From Paenibacillus sp. JNUCC-31 (GTDB taxonomy: Bacteria > Bacillota > Bacilli > Paenibacillales > Paenibacillaceae), in assembly GCF_014844075.1 (NCBI RefSeq), contig NZ_CP062165.1:6510001-6574000 (forward strand): a DNA stretch of 64,000 nucleotides. The letters are read 5' to 3'. This document shows positions 1-9,716 of this stretch, piece after piece. A program made the translations under genes and the position numbers. Position 1 is the stretch's first letter. Each line of letters begins with the position of its first letter. The notes beneath the pieces were generated by a model. That model saw only the letters and a list, made by a program, of their open reading frames with translations, was not told where the DNA came from and searched no databases.

Positions 1-375
1 CAGAACCGAAGCGAAGATCGGCAACAGACAAATGGCTAGTATGATCCGAATATCGTAATTAACATGAATGATGGCCCAGGCTATGATCGTGCTGGCGATG
101 GACATGGAATAGAAGGAAAATGAACTGAAATGGCGTTCCACCCAATTGGCGATCAGAATAGCTAGAGTGCTGGCTAATGTAGGCCAAAATAAAACATGGA
201 TCATAAAATCTTCCGGAGTGCGATCATAATCCAGAAACTGAAAGCAGCCTATTTGAATGACAACATGCGTTAAAACGACAACCCAGTATGCACGAAGCAT
301 TTTTTTGATCCATTTGGAATGCTTGAATTCGTAACCGGTTGGAATATGGTTGTTATGTAAGTTGGGAATCTTCAA
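1..375 (-). CDS. N-terminal part of a multi-pass membrane signalling protein (probably GGDEF type), runs off the window
   Basis: The frame is open from the left window edge back to a TTG at 375-373. A GGTGAT motif (379-384) lies 3 bases upstream, an acceptable Shine-Dalgarno for this TTG. The frame stays open to an ATG at 465, but that has no ribosome-binding site. About 125 residues are visible: a hydrophilic start (KIPNLHNNHIPTGYEF), then about four hydrophobic segments, including WVVVLTHVVIQIGCFQF and LASTLAILIANWVERHF. This arrangement resembles the membrane sensor region of diguanylate cyclases in Paenibacillus, but no catalytic domain is in the window. The function is therefore an inference from general resemblance only. 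Confidence 0.5.
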   Translation of the reverse strand, partial: MKIPNLHNNHIPTGYEFKHSKWIKKMLRAYWVVVLTHVVIQIGCFQFLDYDRTPEDFMIHVLFWPTLASTLAILIANWVERHFSSFSFYSMSIASTIIAWAIIHVNYDIRIILAICLLPIFASVL

Positions 376-615
376 ATTATCACCGCTGACTGCATCATAA
401 TGATACGACAGACACCGCTCTCGTATAATCTGATTATAAAACACAATGAACGAAACGCAAATCATTTAATTAGGAGAATGGAAACTAAGAATACATAAGT
501 CAAAGAGTACTAAGTAATTATCAGGGACAAACAAAAAAACAAATTAGGCTCATAGACTGAATATGAAAGCTCCAATTCATATGACTGCAATTATGATGAA
601 GGGGAGGTGAGATCA

Positions 616-3600
616 ATTCCTCTTATCGTTCGTTCAACCGTTAATGCTACGGGAGCCATTACATTTACCGGCAATACGCTTGGACTGAGCCGTTCGGAAA
701 CCGCAGGGGTGCCGGGAACGCAGGACAGTATTGGAGCTTTTACTACAACTAACGCCAGCGTCCAGTACGGCTCCTATCCCCTCGGAACCACAAGCTTGTA
801 TCAGAGCAACAGTTCAGCGGCTATACTCGTCCTTCCTGCTGGCAGCACCGTCTTGTATGCAGAATTGATCTGGGGCGGCAGTTACATCAATGGAACAATC
901 AATCTAAGTGCTGCAATCAACAATCCGGTTACGTTTATTACACCCGCAGGAACGTTCAGTATTACCCCTGATCCACTTACCTACAATCAGTTCGATCTGG
1001 GGAATAATGCTGCTGGATATGTCCGTTCAGCCAATGTAACGACATTGGTTCAGAATGGCGGGGCGGGTACGTACATAACAGGGGCAGTGGTAGGGACTAT
1101 TGTTATTCCTAGTGACTCCACGGCTAATCATGCGGGATGGACGCTTGGTGTCATTTACCAGAACCCCAGTCTGCCCTTTCGCAACATGTCCTTGCGTGCT
1201 GGTGGGGTACTGGTTCAATCCACCTCTGCGCCAGTTGTTACTACACTGACTGGATTTGCCACTCCGCTTTCGGGTGCATTGGGAGGGAGAGCCCTGTTCA
1301 GTGCGCAGGAGGGGGACGCGAACCGGACCGGGGACCAGGCATTATTCGGGCCGACTTCAGCAACATCGGTTGCGTTATCCGGACCCAATAATCTGGCTGC
1401 GAATTTTTTTGCTTCTCAAATCAACGGAGATACCGGAGCACTTAATACCACAGGGACTTTCGGAACGCGAAACCAGACGAACGGGGCCCCAGGCACCAAT
1501 ATTATCGGTGGGCGTCAAGGCTGGGATATTACCAATGTGGATGTGTCAGCGAGACTGATTAACAACCAATCTTCTGCAGTGTTAACACTGACGACCTCCG
1601 GGGATGCCTACATTGTTAATGCCAATGCGATTCAGGTTGATATTAATGCGCCCAAAATTACAGTGGCCAAGGCATCGGTTGCCTCCGGTGCGGTAGCGGG
1701 CGATAGTATTCTCTATACCGTGACCGTCAGCAATGCAGGTACAGCCAGTGCGGCCAGCGTGGTGTTATCTGATTCACTTCCTGCAGGGCTTACCTTCATT
1801 CCAGGGAGTGTAACGGTCGCTGGTGTGTCGCGCTCAACTCTCGACGTGACGGCCGGCATTCCGCTGGGCTCATTAAACCTGTCCAGCAGCATCGTAATAA
1901 CTTATCGTGCGCTCATTAGCCAGGATGCAAGCATATTGCAGCTGGTGAATTCAGCGAATGCCGCTTTTACGTTTCAAAGTGTGGCAGGCGGGTCAGTGAT
2001 TACGGGAGTTATTCCGTCCAATAACTCTACACTTTCTGTTTATTCGCCAAACCTGTCCATTGTGAAGTCGGCGAGTACAACCAATGCCACGGTGGGTAAC
2101 CAGGTCACGTATACGCTTCAGGTGAACAACGGAGGGAATGTTGCTGCCAACGTAACATTAACGGATAACATCCCGAGTGGAAGCTCGTATGTTACAGGCA
2201 GCTTCCGACTGAATGGAAATGTGATTGCAGGCGCCAATCCCGCAACTGGTGTTAATCTCGGGAGTCTCGCGGCTGGAAGTACAAATACCGTAACTTTCCA
2301 GGTACTTGTAACAAGCTTGCCTTCGCCTCCAACCCTTGTGGATCAAGCTACGGGTTCCTATTCCTTCAACTCCCCTGACGGTCGGACCATTACTGGCACA
2401 GTAGCCTCGAACACGTTGACGGTTCCGGTGAGTTTACCGAATGTTACAACGGTAAAATCGGCGTCAGTCACTGATGTTGTAGTGGGAGAGACGTTTACTT
2501 ACACCGTGATAACAAACAACGGTGGCATCGAGGCGATTAATAATGCGATACTCACGGATTCTCTGCCGGTTGGTATAAGCTTTGTACCCGGCAGTGTGAC
2601 CGTTAGAGGAACTGTCGTATCATCGGCCAATCCGAGCAGTGGAGTTTCCCTAGGAACGCTGGCAGCCGGGAGTTCTGCAACGGTGACGTTTCAGGTTGTG
2701 GTGCAGTCCCTGCCTGCATCAGGTTCGTTGGTCAACCGAGCCGTAGTGTCTTATAGCTCGGGTTCGTTCACGGGGATATCCAACTCCAATTCCATTACAA
2801 CCCCTGTATACCAGGCAGTAATCGGCATCAACAAGTCCGCGAGCCAAACCAACGCGACATTGGGCGATCAGCTTGCATATACACTTGTAGTAACGAACAG
2901 CGGGAACATAGCGACTCAAGTGACGGTGACTGATACGATTCCCGCAGGCCTGACGTTTATCCCGGATTCGGTAACAGTGAATGGTACTGCGCGTCCTGGA
3001 ACCAGCCCTTTGACCGGGATAACATTGGGCAGTATTCTGCCGGGAGCTGCGGCCACGGTGGTGTTTCGCGCTACACTCAGCACACTCCCGTCTCCGCCAA
3101 CGCTGGAAAATCAGGGGACTGCAAGTTATACGTACCAGCTTCCGAGTGGGCGTAATCTCTCAGGCAGCAGCATATCCAATGTCGTTCGCATACCTGCATC
3201 GAGTCCCAATATATCCATTAGTAAAACAGTAAATACGTCGGACGCCACGGTAGGCGATGTGCTTACGTACACGGTCGTTGCAACAAATGCAGGGAGCAGT
3301 GCGGTACAAAATCTGGTGATCTCGGATACGCCAACCGGTTCGGAATTCGTCTCCGGTAGCGTCACAATTAATGGAGCTGCTGCAAGGAATGCAAGTCCAC
3401 TTTCGGGCATTGCTGTCGGTGCATTGAACAGCTCGAGCAGCGTTACGGTGACCTATCAAACAAGAGTGACATCCGTTCCGTCCACAGGCTCAGTCAGCAA
3501 CCGGGCAAGTGCAGCATTTACGTCAGGCAGTTTTAATGGCGTTTCTTCGTCTGTCACGGTGAATACACCCATATATCAACCAGTGATGCAAGTAGCAAAA

Positions 3601-6600
3601 ACAGCTAGCACCTCTAATTTGACGGTAGGGGATTCCTTTAACTACTCCATTCAAGTCAACAATTCAGGCAACATTGCCGCAACGGTTACCTTGACGGATC
3701 CCATTCCTGCGGGAGCTGTGTTCAGTACGAACAGCGTCATTATTAATGGTGTACCTACACCAGGTGTAAGCCCGACAGCGGGAATCAATTTGGGGGCGAT
3801 CGCTGCAGGCTCAAGCGTAACGGTCACTTTTGTTGCCACGGTCACAAGTTTGCCTGATTCAAGGCAGTTGACTAACCAAGCGATTGCATCATTCACCTAT
3901 ACCCTTCCAAGTGGGAGAACGGTAGCTGGTTCCTTGTTATCGAACACGATTACCATTCCCGTATCTCTGCCCAATGTAACCATTGTAAACAGTGATAATG
4001 TAGAGTATGGCGTAGTCGGGGATGTCATTCAATACACATCTGTTATTCGAAATAACGGTACTGAAGCTGTAAACAATGTGATATATGTCAACCCTCTTCC
4101 TCCGAATACCCCATATGTACCCGGAAGCGTCATTGTGAACGGGACTTCATTCCCGCTCTCCAATCCGACCGCCGGCATTCCAATCGGTACGTTGGCTCCA
4201 GGAGCCGAGGTTACCGTAACTTTTGAGGTGACGATTACTATGCCGATTCCTTCACAGATTAACAATCAGTCGACGGTCAGCTTCACATCCGGTTCATTTT
4301 CCGGGTCATCATCTTCCAATACAACACAGACTCCGGTCTTACAACCGCAAATATCTCTCGTCAAAACAGCAAATACCGTAAATGCGACCGTAGGTGATAC
4401 GGTTGTATACACGGTAACCGTAAGCAACGCAGGCAATCTGGAGGCAAATGTTACGGTGACGGATACCATTCCTGCTGCGACTACTTTAGTAGCCAACAGT
4501 GTTGTGGTATCGGGTGTGCCGCAGCCTGGAGCGACGCCAGGAACAGGCATTCCGGTAGGTATTGTGGCAGCGGGAGCGACGGCTGTAGTCACATTTGCTG
4601 TTGTTGTGGATTCACTTCCATCTCCGCAGCAGCTTAGCAATGTTGCTACGTCCTCCTTTACATTTACACCTCCTGACGGACGTACGTTAACTGGCTCCGC
4701 CACTTCGAATACGCTCACGTTTCCGGTCTCGTCACCAAACGTCGCTGTCGTCAAAAGTACAGCTACCACCGCGGCTACTGTAGGCGATACGGTGACCTAT
4801 TCTATTCTGGTAACGAACAGCGGAATAGAACCGGTAAACAATATTCAGCTTTCGGATCCAATTCCTGCCGGAGCCTCCTTCGTCGCAGGCAGTGTTACCG
4901 TGAATGGGGTGGTACAGCCCGGAGCCAATCCGGCAGGAGGGATATCGCTCGGCACACTCGCTCCAGGAACTTCCGCTACCGTCACTTTCAATATCAATGT
5001 TAACGCGATCCCGCCAAGTGGCCAGTTGAGCAATCGATCCACGGTCAGCTTTACCTCTGGAGCATTCTCAAGCACAACGTTCTCTAATACTGTGGTTACA
5101 CCGGTATTCCAGCCCATCCTTTCGGCACAAAAAACAGCCAGTACACAAAATGCTACCGTTGGGGATACCGTCAGTTATACGGTAACCGTCACCAATCAGG
5201 GGAATTATGGTGCCCAGATTAACCTGACGGACAATATCCCTGCAGGGACCATTCTCGTTACTAACAGTGTCATCGTGAATGGCCAGCCATTGCCTGCCGC
5301 CAATCCTGCAACAGGCATTCCCGCAGGCACTGTCGCTGCCGGGGCAACTACAACGATTACCTTTTCGGTTGTTATTAATTCCCTGCCATCTCCTCAACGG
5401 CTGGTGAACCAGGCCTCGGTCGCTCTTTCCTTCACGCTGCCTGACGGCCGCAACATCACGGGATCTGTTTTGTCTAACGTACTTACGATTTCGGTGTCGG
5501 CACCCGATGTCGATGTAGTTAAATCGACGACATCTACAGCTGTATCTGTTGGAGATGTCGTCCCGTACAGCATCGCAGTAACCAATAACGGCATTGCGAC
5601 GGTCAGTAATGTGGTGTTCACGGATGCTTTGCCGGCAAGTACAGTTCTTACAGCAAACAGCGTGTTTGTTGATGGGGTTCTTCGAAGAGGTGCCAATCCT
5701 TCAACCGGAATAACGCTTGGTTCTATCGCACCTGGAGTTACCGTGACTGTTATATTTAGTGTGCAGGTGACGGCCCTCCCGGCCAGTGCAATTCTAAACA
5801 ATCAATCTACGGTGAGCTTTACATCAGGTGCCTTTTCAGCTACCACATTTTCGAATACGGTCACTACGCCTGTGTATCAACCAATTCTCTCGGCTGTTAA
5901 AACGGGAAATCAGGCTTTAGCCACCGTCGGGGACACCGTTGTGTATAGCATTGCCATCTCCAATACGGGAAACTATGGGGCATCCGTCACGTTGACAGAT
6001 ACCATTCCAGCCGGAACAGAACTTGTCCAGAATAGTGTCATCATTAATGGAGCTTCAGCACCAGGAGCCGATCCGGCTTCAGGCATCCCGCTCGGCGTAG
6101 TCTCCACAACAACCACGGTCACATTCTCGGTTGTGATTGTTACTCTTCCCTTGAGTCAGTCGATAACCAATCAGGCTTCAGCAACCTATTCCTACACCTT
6201 GCCAGACGGAAGAACGCTGGGAGGCAGCATATCATCCAACGCTCTCAATATCCAGGTATCTTCTCCGAATGTCAGTGTGGTGAAGACGACTCCGGCAGTG
6301 GATGCTGTCGTTGGCGATACAATTGTATATGAAATGGTTGTGACCAATAATGGAATTGAACCGGTTAACAACGTCGTATTGACCGATCCAATCAGTTCAG
6401 CCACAACGTTTGTCACTGGCAGTGTTCTGGTGGACGGTGTTTCGCGTGCCTCGGCAAACCCGGCACTGGGCATTTCGCTTGGTACCTTGGCGCCTGGAGC
6501 ATCTGTAGCAGTATCGTATGCAGTACGGGTTAATACGCTGCCTTCACCGCCGCAAGTGAGCAGTCAGTCATCCGTAAGTTTCACATCGGGTGTTTTCTCG

Positions 6601-7317
6601 GGGGCAGCCTACTCGAATACAGTGGTAACGCCAATTTATCAGCCGATTATTGGCTTAACCAAAACAGCGAGTACCTCCAATGCGACAATAGGTGACACCA
6701 TCGTCTACTCTTTTTCCATTAACAACAGTGGGAATCTTGCAGTGAATTTGACCTTAACGGATAACATTCCAAATGGAGCAGTATTGCTTCCAAACAGTGT
6801 CCTGATTGATGGTGTTCCACAACCAGGTGCCAATCCGGAAGCAGGAATTGTAGTTGGCACCATACCACCCGGAGGTTCTGTTAATGTAACGGTCACGCTT
6901 GAAGTTACTGTAGATTCACTGCCGCAGAATCAACAACTGGTCAATCAGGCAGTGGCAGACTATACCTTTAGTCCGCCGGATGGTCGTCAGCTGACGGGAA
7001 CGGTCTCCTCCAACGTTCTGGTGATTCCCGTATCTGCACCGAATGTTAATGTTGTCAAAAGTACAAGTGCGATTGATGCTGTTGTTGGTGATGTGATCAC
7101 TTATACCGTTGTTGTAACCAACAGCGGCATTGAAGTGGTCAATAACGTGGTCATGGTAGACCCTGTGCCAACAGGCACCGTATTCGTGCCGGGAAGTGTA
7201 ACAGTGGATGGCGTCGCAAGGCCTACCGGGAATCCAAATACAGGGATAACGCTCGGTTCAATTGCTGTCGGGGGTTCAGTTACCGTTACATTCAGTGTAG
7301 AGGTTGTGGTGATATGA
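616..7317 (+). CDS. Giant DUF11-repeat surface-type protein, part 1 (apparent ATT start)
   Basis: About 2,233 residues. Residues 1-330 form a unique domain (motifs ELIWGGSYI, HAGWTLGVIYQNP, FSAQEGDANRTGDQALFGP, GGRQGWDITNVDVSARL). It is followed by 15 DUF11 repeats of about 130 residues, each opening like 'VKSASTTNATVGDTVTYTV' and ending 'FTSGAFSG..SNTVVTPV'. Two repeat flavours alternate, one with NSGN..A.VTLTD and one with NNGIE.VNNV. No signal peptide, sortase motif or membrane anchor is visible. DUF11 proteins are generally cell-surface, exosporium or spore-coat related; the location here is inferred. Start: GGGGAGG (601-607) lies 8 bases before an in-frame ATT (616), giving MPLIVRSTV. 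The only in-frame NTG upstream is a GTG at 607, which lies inside the Shine-Dalgarno itself. The frame ends in the middle of repeat 15; the next gene continues the repeat in the -1 frame. Confidence 0.85.
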   Translation: MPLIVRSTVNATGAITFTGNTLGLSRSETAGVPGTQDSIGAFTTTNASVQYGSYPLGTTSLYQSNSSAAILVLPAGSTVLYAELIWGGSYINGTINLSAAINNPVTFITPAGTFSITPDPLTYNQFDLGNNAAGYVRSANVTTLVQNGGAGTYITGAVVGTIVIPSDSTANHAGWTLGVIYQNPSLPFRNMSLRAGGVLVQSTSAPVVTTLTGFATPLSGALGGRALFSAQEGDANRTGDQALFGPTSATSVALSGPNNLAANFFASQINGDTGALNTTGTFGTRNQTNGAPGTNIIGGRQGWDITNVDVSARLINNQSSAVLTLTTSGDAYIVNANAIQVDINAPKITVAKASVASGAVAGDSILYTVTVSNAGTASAASVVLSDSLPAGLTFIPGSVTVAGVSRSTLDVTAGIPLGSLNLSSSIVITYRALISQDASILQLVNSANAAFTFQSVAGGSVITGVIPSNNSTLSVYSPNLSIVKSASTTNATVGNQVTYTLQVNNGGNVAANVTLTDNIPSGSSYVTGSFRLNGNVIAGANPATGVNLGSLAAGSTNTVTFQVLVTSLPSPPTLVDQATGSYSFNSPDGRTITGTVASNTLTVPVSLPNVTTVKSASVTDVVVGETFTYTVITNNGGIEAINNAILTDSLPVGISFVPGSVTVRGTVVSSANPSSGVSLGTLAAGSSATVTFQVVVQSLPASGSLVNRAVVSYSSGSFTGISNSNSITTPVYQAVIGINKSASQTNATLGDQLAYTLVVTNSGNIATQVTVTDTIPAGLTFIPDSVTVNGTARPGTSPLTGITLGSILPGAAATVVFRATLSTLPSPPTLENQGTASYTYQLPSGRNLSGSSISNVVRIPASSPNISISKTVNTSDATVGDVLTYTVVATNAGSSAVQNLVISDTPTGSEFVSGSVTINGAAARNASPLSGIAVGALNSSSSVTVTYQTRVTSVPSTGSVSNRASAAFTSGSFNGVSSSVTVNTPIYQPVMQVAKTASTSNLTVGDSFNYSIQVNNSGNIAATVTLTDPIPAGAVFSTNSVIINGVPTPGVSPTAGINLGAIAAGSSVTVTFVATVTSLPDSRQLTNQAIASFTYTLPSGRTVAGSLLSNTITIPVSLPNVTIVNSDNVEYGVVGDVIQYTSVIRNNGTEAVNNVIYVNPLPPNTPYVPGSVIVNGTSFPLSNPTAGIPIGTLAPGAEVTVTFEVTITMPIPSQINNQSTVSFTSGSFSGSSSSNTTQTPVLQPQISLVKTANTVNATVGDTVVYTVTVSNAGNLEANVTVTDTIPAATTLVANSVVVSGVPQPGATPGTGIPVGIVAAGATAVVTFAVVVDSLPSPQQLSNVATSSFTFTPPDGRTLTGSATSNTLTFPVSSPNVAVVKSTATTAATVGDTVTYSILVTNSGIEPVNNIQLSDPIPAGASFVAGSVTVNGVVQPGANPAGGISLGTLAPGTSATVTFNINVNAIPPSGQLSNRSTVSFTSGAFSSTTFSNTVVTPVFQPILSAQKTASTQNATVGDTVSYTVTVTNQGNYGAQINLTDNIPAGTILVTNSVIVNGQPLPAANPATGIPAGTVAAGATTTITFSVVINSLPSPQRLVNQASVALSFTLPDGRNITGSVLSNVLTISVSAPDVDVVKSTTSTAVSVGDVVPYSIAVTNNGIATVSNVVFTDALPASTVLTANSVFVDGVLRRGANPSTGITLGSIAPGVTVTVIFSVQVTALPASAILNNQSTVSFTSGAFSATTFSNTVTTPVYQPILSAVKTGNQALATVGDTVVYSIAISNTGNYGASVTLTDTIPAGTELVQNSVIINGASAPGADPASGIPLGVVSTTTTVTFSVVIVTLPLSQSITNQASATYSYTLPDGRTLGGSISSNALNIQVSSPNVSVVKTTPAVDAVVGDTIVYEMVVTNNGIEPVNNVVLTDPISSATTFVTGSVLVDGVSRASANPALGISLGTLAPGASVAVSYAVRVNTLPSPPQVSSQSSVSFTSGVFSGAAYSNTVVTPIYQPIIGLTKTASTSNATIGDTIVYSFSINNSGNLAVNLTLTDNIPNGAVLLPNSVLIDGVPQPGANPEAGIVVGTIPPGGSVNVTVTLEVTVDSLPQNQQLVNQAVADYTFSPPDGRQLTGTVSSNVLVIPVSAPNVNVVKSTSAIDAVVGDVITYTVVVTNSGIEVVNNVVMVDPVPTGTVFVPGSVTVDGVARPTGNPNTGITLGSIAVGGSVTVTFSVEVVVI

Positions 7318-9014
7318 GCCCATCTTCCGGTCCGTTGTCCCACTTGTTACAGAATCAGTCATTGGTTCGTTTCAGCTCGGGTACGACTGAACTGGAACAA
7401 GTGGCCTACTCCAATACGGTAGTTACACCATGGATCGGCCCCAGGTTGGAGGTTCACAAGTTCTGTAACACCGCAGAGGCTGCTCTGGGGCAGACACTGA
7501 CCTACCTGATTGAAATTGAGAACTCCGGTAATTGTTCTGCCATGGTACATGTGCTGGATTCACTTTCGTCAGAAACTTCACTTCTTCCCAATAGTGTACT
7601 TTTGAATGGGACTCCACTACCCGGAGTATCACCGGAGAGCGGGATACCGGGGCAGGAAGTCGTGCCCGGAACGACGTTACGCATTCATTTCCAGGTAATT
7701 ATCGTCGGTCTCCCACCGATCTTGAAACTGGTGAATCAAGCGAAGGTTCGATATGACTTTGTGACACCGGAAGGACGGACGGTTGAGGGAGAAGAGAAAT
7801 CCAATGTGGTGGAAGTGAGTCTCATTTCCTCAAGTCTGTCGTTGGTTTTGAATGCAGATCGTGTACAGACCTTTGTCGGGGATATCCTCACGTACAACCT
7901 TCTGGTGAGCAATCCTGGTTTTTGGATAGGTGACAATGCGTGGGTGACCATTCCATTGCCCAAAGGCATTGAATTTCTACCGGGAAGTGTCATTGTAAAT
8001 GAGATTTTTGTTCCCGAAACGACGCCTGATTCCGGAATTGCGATAGGTGATGTTCTACCCGGGCAATCGGTCCCTATCCAATTTCGGGTGCAGGTCATGG
8101 GAGGAAGCATGGCAGAGAGTATAACAACCCAGGCTGTGCTGGAGTACACTTCAGGTGACAAGTTGGAAGTTGTGTATTCGAACGCAGCAACGCTGCAGAT
8201 CATTCAGCCCCAGATTTCAATTGTAAAAAGTGTAAATCCGTCCATCGCTGCTCCTGGGGATACCGTTCAATACCAGATCACAGTACACAATGAAGGTTCA
8301 TTTGCAGTCGATGCGATCGTAACGGATTTTCTCCCGCCAGGTCTGCGTTATGTCGAGGGAAGTCTCGGATGGAATGGCGTGAAGCGTGGTGGAACAAATC
8401 TGGTTAAAGGTATCAATCTGGGAACGCTGACTGCACGATCTACAGTTAACATCCAGTTTGATGTGATCCTTTTAGAGCAGAAACAGGAGGAGGATGTATC
8501 TCAAGTCTTCGAGCTGATGAATCAGGCTCGCCTGATTTATACATTTCGCTTACCTGATTCTCGGTCCGTGCAGCGAATCATATCCTCCAATACAGCTGTT
8601 ATTCTGTTGAAGTACCCTATCATCTCTGTCCATGTGGAAGTGCAGCCTGACCTGATCGAACGAGGAGGGAATGTAACCTTTTATGTGCATGTGACCAACA
8701 CAGGGTCCTGGTCTGCGCGAGTGCAGTTGGCTGATGTGCTTCCGTCAGGTGCCAAATGGATTGGGAAGGCAGAAGTAAGCGAACAAGCGGTCATTTCAGG
8801 GTTTTCTTCCCCAAGATATTTACATGTGGGAGAGTTGGAACCTGGAGCAGAAAGAGGGATCACCTATGTTGCTCAAATTTCCACTGCTGAACAACTGGGA
8901 ATCCAGCAGGGTTCCGTAACCGCAATGTACACCTATGAGTGGAACGGGCAGAGGCATTCAGGAACGTCCATTTCGAATGTATACACTATTATTGTCGAAG
9001 ATGGCGATGAATAA
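7314..9014 (+). CDS. DUF11-repeat protein, part 2 (C-terminal continuation)
   Basis: 566 residues. It overlaps the stop of part 1 by ATGA. Its first 40 residues (PLSHLLQNQSLVRFSSG, then VAYSNTVVTPW) are the missing second half of the repeat that part 1 leaves unfinished. Four further DUF11-like units follow, opening LEVHKFCNTAEAALG, LSLVLNADRVQTFVG, ISIVKSVNPSIAAPG and ISVHVEVQPDLIERG. These are more diverged from one another than the repeats of part 1. The end is acidic (EDGDE), with no anchor visible. There is no independent Shine-Dalgarno at a normal distance, so translation would depend on reinitiation at ATGA, on a -1 frameshift, or on this being a recent frameshift in one original gene. 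Downstream are about 160 bases with no clear terminator. Confidence 0.8.
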   Translation: MSPSSGPLSHLLQNQSLVRFSSGTTELEQVAYSNTVVTPWIGPRLEVHKFCNTAEAALGQTLTYLIEIENSGNCSAMVHVLDSLSSETSLLPNSVLLNGTPLPGVSPESGIPGQEVVPGTTLRIHFQVIIVGLPPILKLVNQAKVRYDFVTPEGRTVEGEEKSNVVEVSLISSSLSLVLNADRVQTFVGDILTYNLLVSNPGFWIGDNAWVTIPLPKGIEFLPGSVIVNEIFVPETTPDSGIAIGDVLPGQSVPIQFRVQVMGGSMAESITTQAVLEYTSGDKLEVVYSNAATLQIIQPQISIVKSVNPSIAAPGDTVQYQITVHNEGSFAVDAIVTDFLPPGLRYVEGSLGWNGVKRGGTNLVKGINLGTLTARSTVNIQFDVILLEQKQEEDVSQVFELMNQARLIYTFRLPDSRSVQRIISSNTAVILLKYPIISVHVEVQPDLIERGGNVTFYVHVTNTGSWSARVQLADVLPSGAKWIGKAEVSEQAVISGFSSPRYLHVGELEPGAERGITYVAQISTAEQLGIQQGSVTAMYTYEWNGQRHSGTSISNVYTIIVEDGDE

Positions 9015-9176
9015 TGGGAGACAATAGCTTTTAGCTGTAAATGTAAGTAATTTTTTGCTTCATTAAGGAGTCTTGACATTACACGAACGTAAATGAATGG
9101 TATACTAATTGAATATGACCTCGGCAAACAACCCGTGAATCGGGACGTCGGATTAGCTATAGAGGAGGCCGCTACA

Positions 9177-9434
9177 TTGGCAAAAGCAAAAGTTGCAAAA
9201 AGACCTACCCGGGACGAGTTTGAGCTTGAAGAGTTGGGGAATCGGTTAGTTGAAGCATTTCATGAACGTTCGGAAGTATTGCTGACTGTATGGGGGAAGG
9301 AAGACCAGGTACATGGGATCATTATTAAGCTGGATTCACGTACTCGGCTTGTGCATGTGGAGTATACAGAGGAAGAATTGACGGCCAAAGTGCCGTTCCT
9401 TGATATTATGCGTATTGATTCTCCACGGTACTGA
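9177..9434 (+). CDS. YolD-like family protein
   Basis: 85 residues from a TTG at 9177, preceded at 8 bases by AGAGGAGG (9161-9168). An upstream in-frame ATG at 9093 lacks a Shine-Dalgarno and overlaps a promoter-like TATACT (9101-9106), so the TTG is preferred. The sequence begins AKAKVAKRPTRDEFELEELG and carries the YolD pattern LTVWGKEDQVHG, then TRLVHVE and VPFLDIMRID. YolD proteins are small and of uncertain function; they often sit beside a Y-family DNA polymerase (UvrX/YqjW) and follow the SOS response. No polymerase gene is adjacent here, so this is an orphan copy. Confidence 0.8.
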   Translation: MAKAKVAKRPTRDEFELEELGNRLVEAFHERSEVLLTVWGKEDQVHGIIIKLDSRTRLVHVEYTEEELTAKVPFLDIMRIDSPRY

Positions 9435-9534
9435 ACGAAGATTTAAAACAACATCTGAAATAGGGCATCCGCCCTGTCAAAAACGTTCTCTCTGCATAAG
9501 ATAACCCATACCTGTTGCAGAGGAGGTACGGTCA

Positions 9535-9654
9535 ATGAGCGAAGTATTAGGTGGAGAAACAAGAGGCTACGGATACGGAGGTTTCACTTCTGTAGGTGCC
9601 ATTCTGGTTCTGTTCATCCTGTTGGTTATCATCTCCAAAGCGTTCCTGGTATAA
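9535..9654 (+). CDS. YjcZ-family sporulation-associated small membrane protein
   Basis: 39 residues, MSEVLGGETRGYGYGGFTSV followed by one hydrophobic segment (GAILVLFILLVIISKAFLV). The Shine-Dalgarno AGAGGAGG ends about 8 bases before the ATG. A Gly/Tyr-rich head, a single C-terminal membrane helix and a length of about 25-40 residues are the hallmarks of YjcZ/YczN-type proteins, which are spore-associated in Bacillus. It stands alone, with a strong bidirectional terminator immediately downstream (9681-9708). Confidence 0.85.
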   Translation: MSEVLGGETRGYGYGGFTSVGAILVLFILLVIISKAFLV

Positions 9655-9680
9655 AAGGTCATTCTCATTGAATGAAAGAA

Positions 9681-9708
9681 GCTCTGCCATGATGGCAGAG
9701 CTTTTTTT
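9681..9708 (+). terminator. Rho-independent terminator after the YjcZ-like gene
   Basis: The inverted repeat GCTCTGCCAT / ATGGCAGAGC is followed by seven T. It lies between two convergent genes and probably also serves the minus-strand permease gene that stops at 9717. Confidence 0.9.
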
Positions 9709-9716
9709 GTTCATAT

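Noticed and set aside
4266..4769. Long open frames on the minus strand inside the DUF11 gene
   Set aside because: They recur at the repeat period, have no Shine-Dalgarno and are rich in Thr/Val/Pro, which is the reverse reading of the repeat codons.
9073..9106. TTGACA and TATACT as a promoter for the YolD gene
   Set aside because: The spacing is 22 bases, too long for a standard sigma-A promoter, although the TATACT may still be a -10 box with a weaker -35.
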